Shown: piece after piece, positions 59,030 through 64,000 of the stretch
How positions within the stretch are numbered: position 1 is the first letter of the stretch
Layout: every line of letters begins with the position of its first letter
Source: Cryptomeria japonica
Taxonomy: Eukaryota; Streptophyta; Pinopsida; Cupressales; Cupressaceae
NCBI RefSeq assembly: GCF_030272615.1
Contig: NC_081407.1
Span: 98,935,897 to 98,999,896 of the forward strand
DNA: 64,000 bases
Direction of reading: 5' to 3'
The notes under the pieces: generated by a model
Database searches by the model: none
What the model saw: the letters and a program-made list of their open reading frames with translations, nothing else
Told to the model about the DNA's origin: nothing
Made by a program: the position numbers and the translations under genes

Positions 59030-60470
59030 TGCAGATGCTATAAGCAGAAGGGTCACATTGCTTGCCACAAAATTAATCAGGTTCACTAATTCGCAAGTCT
59101 GAAGTAACTATATGAAGATGACAGACTTTAAAGGATCATGAAAGGTTTGTAAATTTCCAGCAGCATTTAATAGGACTTCATATCTGGATCTTCTTCATCC
59201 TGACATTTTTCTGTGTGAGACGAAACAATTGTGCATACCAGTAAGCTTATTGAGGTAGCAGTTGGTTAGGAAGCTGCATAGTAGGAGATTGGAAGGCCGT
59301 TTTAGTCAAGACAAAAAATTAGCAGCAGAGGAGCAATATTATGCTTATCTTAAGGAGAGTTGTCAGCAGAATTGTGGAAAGATGCAGGATTGGCCAGATT
59401 GCAAAAGGGAGAAGTCAAAATAGGGGTGTAAACTCCATTACCTTTGCCTAATGGACCATAGGAGAATATTTCAATGAATTTTATTTTTAGACCACCCAAA
59501 ACACAGTGATATTTAGAATCTGTATTCATTGTTGTTTTGTAGATATTATTGAATGGCCCATTTTATGCCTTGTGGGAAGACTAATGGTGCTTCACAGGTT
59601 GATGATTCATTCTTCAAAGAGATAATGAGAATCTATGGTCCACCAAAAAGCAATAATATGGACAGGAATATGAAGTTTTGTAGCTACTCTTGGAAGACTC
59701 TTCCAAAAAAGATGAATACATAGTTACCATTCAGTTCTGCATGCCACCCACAAACAGATGGACAGACAAAAGTCATTTATAGGTTACATAAGAACCTACT
59801 GAGATGTCTAGCTGAAGACAAGCCAAAACAGTGGACCCAGGGATTACCTCAGGTAGAGTTTGCATGCAACAATTCACCATGGTCTATGCCATTTCATGTA
59901 GCATACAAGAAACAATTTCAAAGGAATTACAGATTTGATAAACCCACCAAAATAAGGAATAAATAGTGATGATGCAGAAGAATATGCATAACAAATGCAG
60001 CAATTGCATGTGAATGTGAAAAGACATTGGGAACAGAGTACTCTGAAGCATAAAACAGACACTGATTGATATAAAAGGCAGAAGGAAATTAAATTAGGAG
60101 ACCTAGTCATCGTGTGAATTGGAAAGTGTTTCCTAAAGGGGCTTTAAATAAATTGAAGTTCAAGAAGGTTGGACCATGTATTATCCTGAGGAAGTTTGGG
60201 GACGATTATATCAGCTTGAATTTGTCGAAGGAGTTGACATATCTCCTATATTCAGTGTTGCATACTAATATAAATAAGGATACGAGGATGATGTCCGATA
60301 TGTTATTTCATGTTTTCAGGAAATTCTCTTATGCTCAAAAACAAGCAGCAATATTGCATGAGAGAGTCAGAATTAGCCTATTAGAACATGTCACACCATA
60401 CAACAAAGCCTGTGGGAAGAAATTGAAAAGCATGGAGCTACACTTTCACAGCTATGTGATTGTTTTGTAA
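59030..60470 (+). pseudogene. Gypsy pol remnant: end of RNase H, integrase
   Basis: Begins in mid-protein at CFADAISRRVTLL, the RNase H/spacer junction of chromovirus-type gypsy pol. The integrase follows in pieces: an N-terminal region (LHSRRLEGRFSQDKKLA), the core (MAHFMPCGKTNGASQ..FFKEIMRIYGPPKS and SACHPQTDGQTKVI...NLLRCL), and a C-terminal module (KVFPKGALNKLKFKKVGPCIILRKFGD). Stops and frameshifts are frequent. The HHCC finger has lost Cys positions. The junction with the galactosidase fragment is within a few bases of 59,030. Confidence 0.8.
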
Positions 60471-60513
60471 CAAGGAGATAAAACCCATACTCATTGAAAT
60501 CTTTCTGTTTCAG

Positions 60514-62452
60514 TGTTATAAGTTCTTAAAAAAATAAATAAAAATATGTGGCCCTCCGAAAAGAAGAGAATCAGTAAAGGATAGCGAACCTGTGAAGAAT
60601 GAAGGAAGCAAGGAAACCAAGTTCGAATGCCCAGAAAATGCTCAGAAACGCAAGAGATTTCCATGGCGGCTCCCTAAATTGAGCCCAAAACTAGCAAAAA
60701 ACGCAGACAAAGAGCAGGTCGTAAGCAAAAAACGGAGGCCCAGCACTCATTTCGGTGCCCAGAACTGAAGGATGTGTGATTTTTTCCTCCCTTCGTGCCC
60801 AGTTTGAACCCTAGCAGCGCCCAGAAGGATGCAGAGCGAAGTTTCCAGAAGTGTCGAACATCAAAAGTGAAGAGGCAAATGAAAATTTTAGGGTTATGTT
60901 TCTCCTAAAATATCTTCATAAAAAATCATCTCTATTTCCTTCGCATTCTTTTTTCCCTTCTTTTCTATGCCACGCAAGATGAATGGAGGCCACATGGTAG
61001 AGTTCGCCATGTTTTCTAAGTGATTTTAGATCACTTAAAATTTTTGTAAACTTTCTTGTTTCCTAAGTGATTTTATATCACTTAATGTCCCCACTTGCAA
61101 ATTACTTAGCAAGTTATTTTAAAACTCAAAAATACACCCTCCAATTAATGTAAGCAAACGTTTTAATAAAGTTTTCTTTTTATTATTATTTATCATTATC
61201 TGATTAGACATAGGTTTTATTTTATTTTTATTTTATATTTAAAAATTAATAAAATATAATAGAAAATTTTATTTATTAAAGTGTAAATCAAACACTTTTA
61301 TTAAATATATTTTTATTACATTTTATTATTTAATAAATAAAATAATAAAATTGCCTTATTAAGGTGATTTATTTATCACTTTAAATAAAACGATTCTATT
61401 ATTTTTATATTATTAAAACCTTTCAATATAAATGAAAATAAAATCAAACAAATGTCTGACCAGATAATAATAAATTTAAAAAAAAAAATCACTTTATTAG
61501 ATATTTTGTTTGGACAAAGGGAGGGATATTTTTGCATTTATGAGGGCTTGCAGGCCTATCAGAGACATTTCAGGGTCATTTATGATGCATTTATGAGGTT
61601 TTATGGTTGCAGAATGGATGACTTGACCTTTTGGCTCAGGTTTATCCCTTTTCAGATATTTTTGAGGCCCAAAAAGTAGGTTTTTTGAGTTTGCTCGACC
61701 TAAAATGAGGAGGTGGAGTCTTCTTAATAACTTTGGAAAAAGGCATATATACTGGAAGCCTTCATTTTGGTAAGGGTTCTGATTTATTCATCTTGGAGCA
61801 GACTGTAATTTTTTAGTTCTCTCTGCAGGAAGGGATGTCTTTGTAACACATTTTCAGGAGTTATAAAGCTTGGTGATACCTGTTTGGCAACGGTAATAGC
61901 TTGGTTTACCTCTCTACTTCTCATCTTTCTCTGTTACTGCATCTTCAGGGTTAGTCAATTCTTTGTGGTTGGCTTTTGCCCCCCTTAAAATTTACATTTT
62001 CTTTTGATGCCTTGTGCAGAAACACATATACTACTTGCAGGTCATAAGCTGTGTTTTAGTGATTAATAGTCTTAGGTTGTGAAAAGGATTTTTCCTCTTA
62101 GGACTGTGATTATCCAGCCTTCTTATGAAGCATTGATGCAAAGATCATGGGTTGTTGGTTAGTGTAAAAGAGGTTTATTATCACTGTTGTACTGTGTGTC
62201 TTTTGCTTAGTTAGATTTCAAAAATACCATCTGGTGCAATCACCTTAGATTTAAATTTTAGTTTTACATGTTCTCCTTACTCTTTTCCTTGAAGAAATTG
62301 TTAGTTTAGGTGCAGAATCTGAAAAGAACCAGCTTACTCTGGAGGTTCACTCCATTTTTTAGGCAACCCACAGGCCTAGGAGGGTTCCCATGTGTCACAA
62401 GCCTGCTGAGTTGATAGCTTAGCAAACAGGGGTGCAGGTTCAAGTGATAACA
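60514..62452 (+). repeat. Family E LTR, copy 2
   Basis: TGTTAT (60514) to ATAACA (62452). About 60,640-62,452 matches the reverse complement of 28970 to about 30,850. TATA-like GCATATATACTGG at about 61,743. An AT-rich tract with many 'ttatt' words occupies 61,130-61,490, like the one in copy 1. The start is inferred from terminal symmetry only. Confidence 0.5.
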
Positions 62453-63776
62453 CTCCCAAAAGCACCTGTAGCTGATTTTTAAGTAAACATGACAACCTAG
62501 TGAACTATACAACAAACATATCATGACAGACAAAATGACATATTTGCCACTTATTTCATCACTTTGCCATCTCTTAATCAAATGTTTGTGAGCACTAGGT
62601 GAGATTTAAAACACTAATACATCAATCAAATGCGTGCAAAAGTGAATTTGAGTTGAAGGAAACAAGATTTTCAAATATAGAGATTTTATGATATTCATGA
62701 AATCAAAAATAAAAATCACATGGAATTATGAACTATGCTAGATAGGAGCTTGTATCACTTGGCCCAACATCACTAGCTTTGTGTGGTGTCCTTCACTTAT
62801 ATATAAGGCAAGCCTGCAAGGTTGCTAAAACCATAGTAGCATTACTCAAGATCAAGATAGACTTAGCAAATGGAAAGTATAAATGTAATTCAATTGCTAG
62901 GAATTTGTTTGAGAAAAACTCAAAAGAATAGAAGAAAAAGTTAATTTCCACCAGCACGGCCCAACATTATATTTATTTTTTGCTTTTTAAAACTAAAATA
63001 GAGCTGCATGAGAGGCATCCCCTAATAGGATCAAGAGAACCCATCCCTACTAGGATCTAGAGGTAGTTCCCCCAATAGTGTTAAGGCGCAAATTCCCTCA
63101 TGGGGAAACCCTTAAAAAAATGCAAGTGCTAAAGCCATAAAGCCAAGAACTTGTTCTCTTTTGTCAACCAATAAAATTTTGAGGCAATGGAGAAAGGTTC
63201 CTTGATTGCACAAGTTCTTTGCAAATTCAAGGGTAGCAAAATATTTTCTATGTTTTTTATCATTTTGCAGTTGAAACTTGTAGCCTTTGTGTAATGTCCC
63301 TTTTTGTATAATACCCTAATTTAGCCCTAAACCACAATTTCCAAGTAAAACAAGAAATGGAATATAGGAACATGAACTTAGTCACGTGATATACCTAATT
63401 AATTGATGGAATTCAACTGTAGGGAAGCTAGGATAAGGTGACTCGATAGGGTGACCTAGAGATCCTCTACCCTAGTCCCAAAAGTGGATATGTCATCCCT
63501 CTTGACCTCATGTGGCACGTGTCATCCATATGAGGTGGTGTACCTAATGAGGTGTCCTATAACCATTCCCCTTCATCTTGCCATCCATTTCCAAATTCCT
63601 ATGATTGGTTTCTTTGTGTATTAATTGACCATAAAAGAGGGATGAGGCGTACTCACAATAGGGTGCCCTGGAAGTCCATCCCTTCTAAGCCCAAAGGCAG
63701 TGCCCCTTGTACCTCCTTGGCCTCATGGGGCTATTCGGTCACCATCAAGAGGTGCCATATCTAGAAGAGTACCCTA
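62453..63776. other. Gene-free repeat debris
   Basis: A possible LTR start (TGTAATGTCCC) lies at about 63,291. From 63,430 on, phrases such as 'agggtgacc', 'agggtgccctgg' and 'catgtggcacgtgtcatcc' recur loosely. No coding sequence is supported. Confidence 0.4.
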
Positions 63777-64000
63777 TTGATTTGGTTTTTATGCACATGA
63801 GAACACATAATAAAATATCCAAAAGTATCTTATCCTCTCTTGAACAAAGTTACTCAAATGTTGAAGATTAGCTTAAGGATCACTTGAGATAGCTCCAAGG
63901 TTCTTCTATGTCCGGTCATGATGTGTGGATAAGCTCAATGGTTTAATGTGATTATGCTGGAATCACAAAGAGGACTTACGTTGAATTGTTGAATGCTTGA
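63777..64000 (-). repeat. LTR end related to element B, minus strand, cut by the window edge
   Basis: The reverse complement matches about 10,690-10,890: shared 'acgtaagtcc', 'tgtgattccagc', 'gcttatccacac', 'aactttgttcaagagagg' and 'ataagatac'. The outer part lies beyond 64000. No primer-like sequence follows the LTR end on the inner side, so this is a fragment. Confidence 0.7.

Larger units (their letters stand above)
57840..60475 (+). mobile_element. Gypsy retroelement chimera with captured host gene fragments
   Basis: Three coding remnants follow each other head to tail on the plus strand with no intergenic sequence: prolyl oligopeptidase (57,844-58,327), GH35 beta-galactosidase (58,333-59,025) and gypsy RNase H end plus integrase (59,030-60,470). 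The host parts are read straight through with no introns. A family E LTR follows. I cannot find the 5' LTR, gag or most of the reverse transcriptase. Confidence 0.65.

Overview
The window is a gene-poor, repeat-dense stretch of a plant nuclear genome. The content (Ty1/copia and Ty3/gypsy LTR retrotransposons, three hAT DNA transposons, a retroelement carrying a plant mobile domain gene, fragments of plant prolyl oligopeptidase and plant GH35 beta-galactosidase) fits a large repeat-rich seed-plant genome, plausibly a conifer; the species cannot be read from the sequence. I see no intact host gene, rRNA, tRNA gene or CRISPR array. Almost every coding stretch is a mobile-element gene in some state of decay.

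Layout. 1-3811: 5' part of a minus-strand LTR retroelement (A) with LTR, tRNA-iMet-type primer site, a coiled-coil/five-zinc-knuckle ORF and a second unrecognised ORF. 3812-5930: promoter-bearing LTR-like sequence. 6010-14590: plus-strand retroelement B, with a giant LTR of about 4.9 kb holding about 17 spaced copies of one palindrome, a duplicated primer-site region, a decayed acidic gag-like ORF and a truncated 3' LTR. 15450-50724: a minus-strand copia element (C) expanded by nested insertions. Its pol is split by retroelement D (18082-25654, TSD ATTAG, antisense plant mobile domain gene). Its 5' LTR is split by a 22.3-kb hAT transposon, hAT-I (27687-49954, TSD GTGTCTTT). hAT-I is itself interrupted at 28970-37280 by an LTR-type insertion, which in turn contains hAT-II (31814-35385). 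53448-55979: hAT-III. 57840-62452: a chimera of prolyl oligopeptidase, GH35 beta-galactosidase and gypsy integrase sequence followed by an LTR. 62453-64000: LTR debris, ending in a minus-strand relative of element B's LTR end.

The most unusual object is hAT-I. Without its nested insertion it is about 14 kb and appears to hold four transcription units: a transposase (+), a long minus-strand gene whose decayed product combines an unrecognised N-terminal region, a G-patch motif and a long coiled coil, and two small convergent genes (46929-47612 + and 48349-48867 -) that look like diverged copies of each other. hAT elements normally carry only a transposase. A second notable object is the 57.8-60.5 kb chimera, which looks like spliced host mRNA sequence captured by a retrotransposon.

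Order of events from nesting: copia C inserted first; D and hAT-I later entered C; the LTR-type element entered the hAT-I transposase gene; hAT-II entered that element. hAT-II is the youngest of this stack and has a single nonsense codon in an otherwise complete spliced gene.
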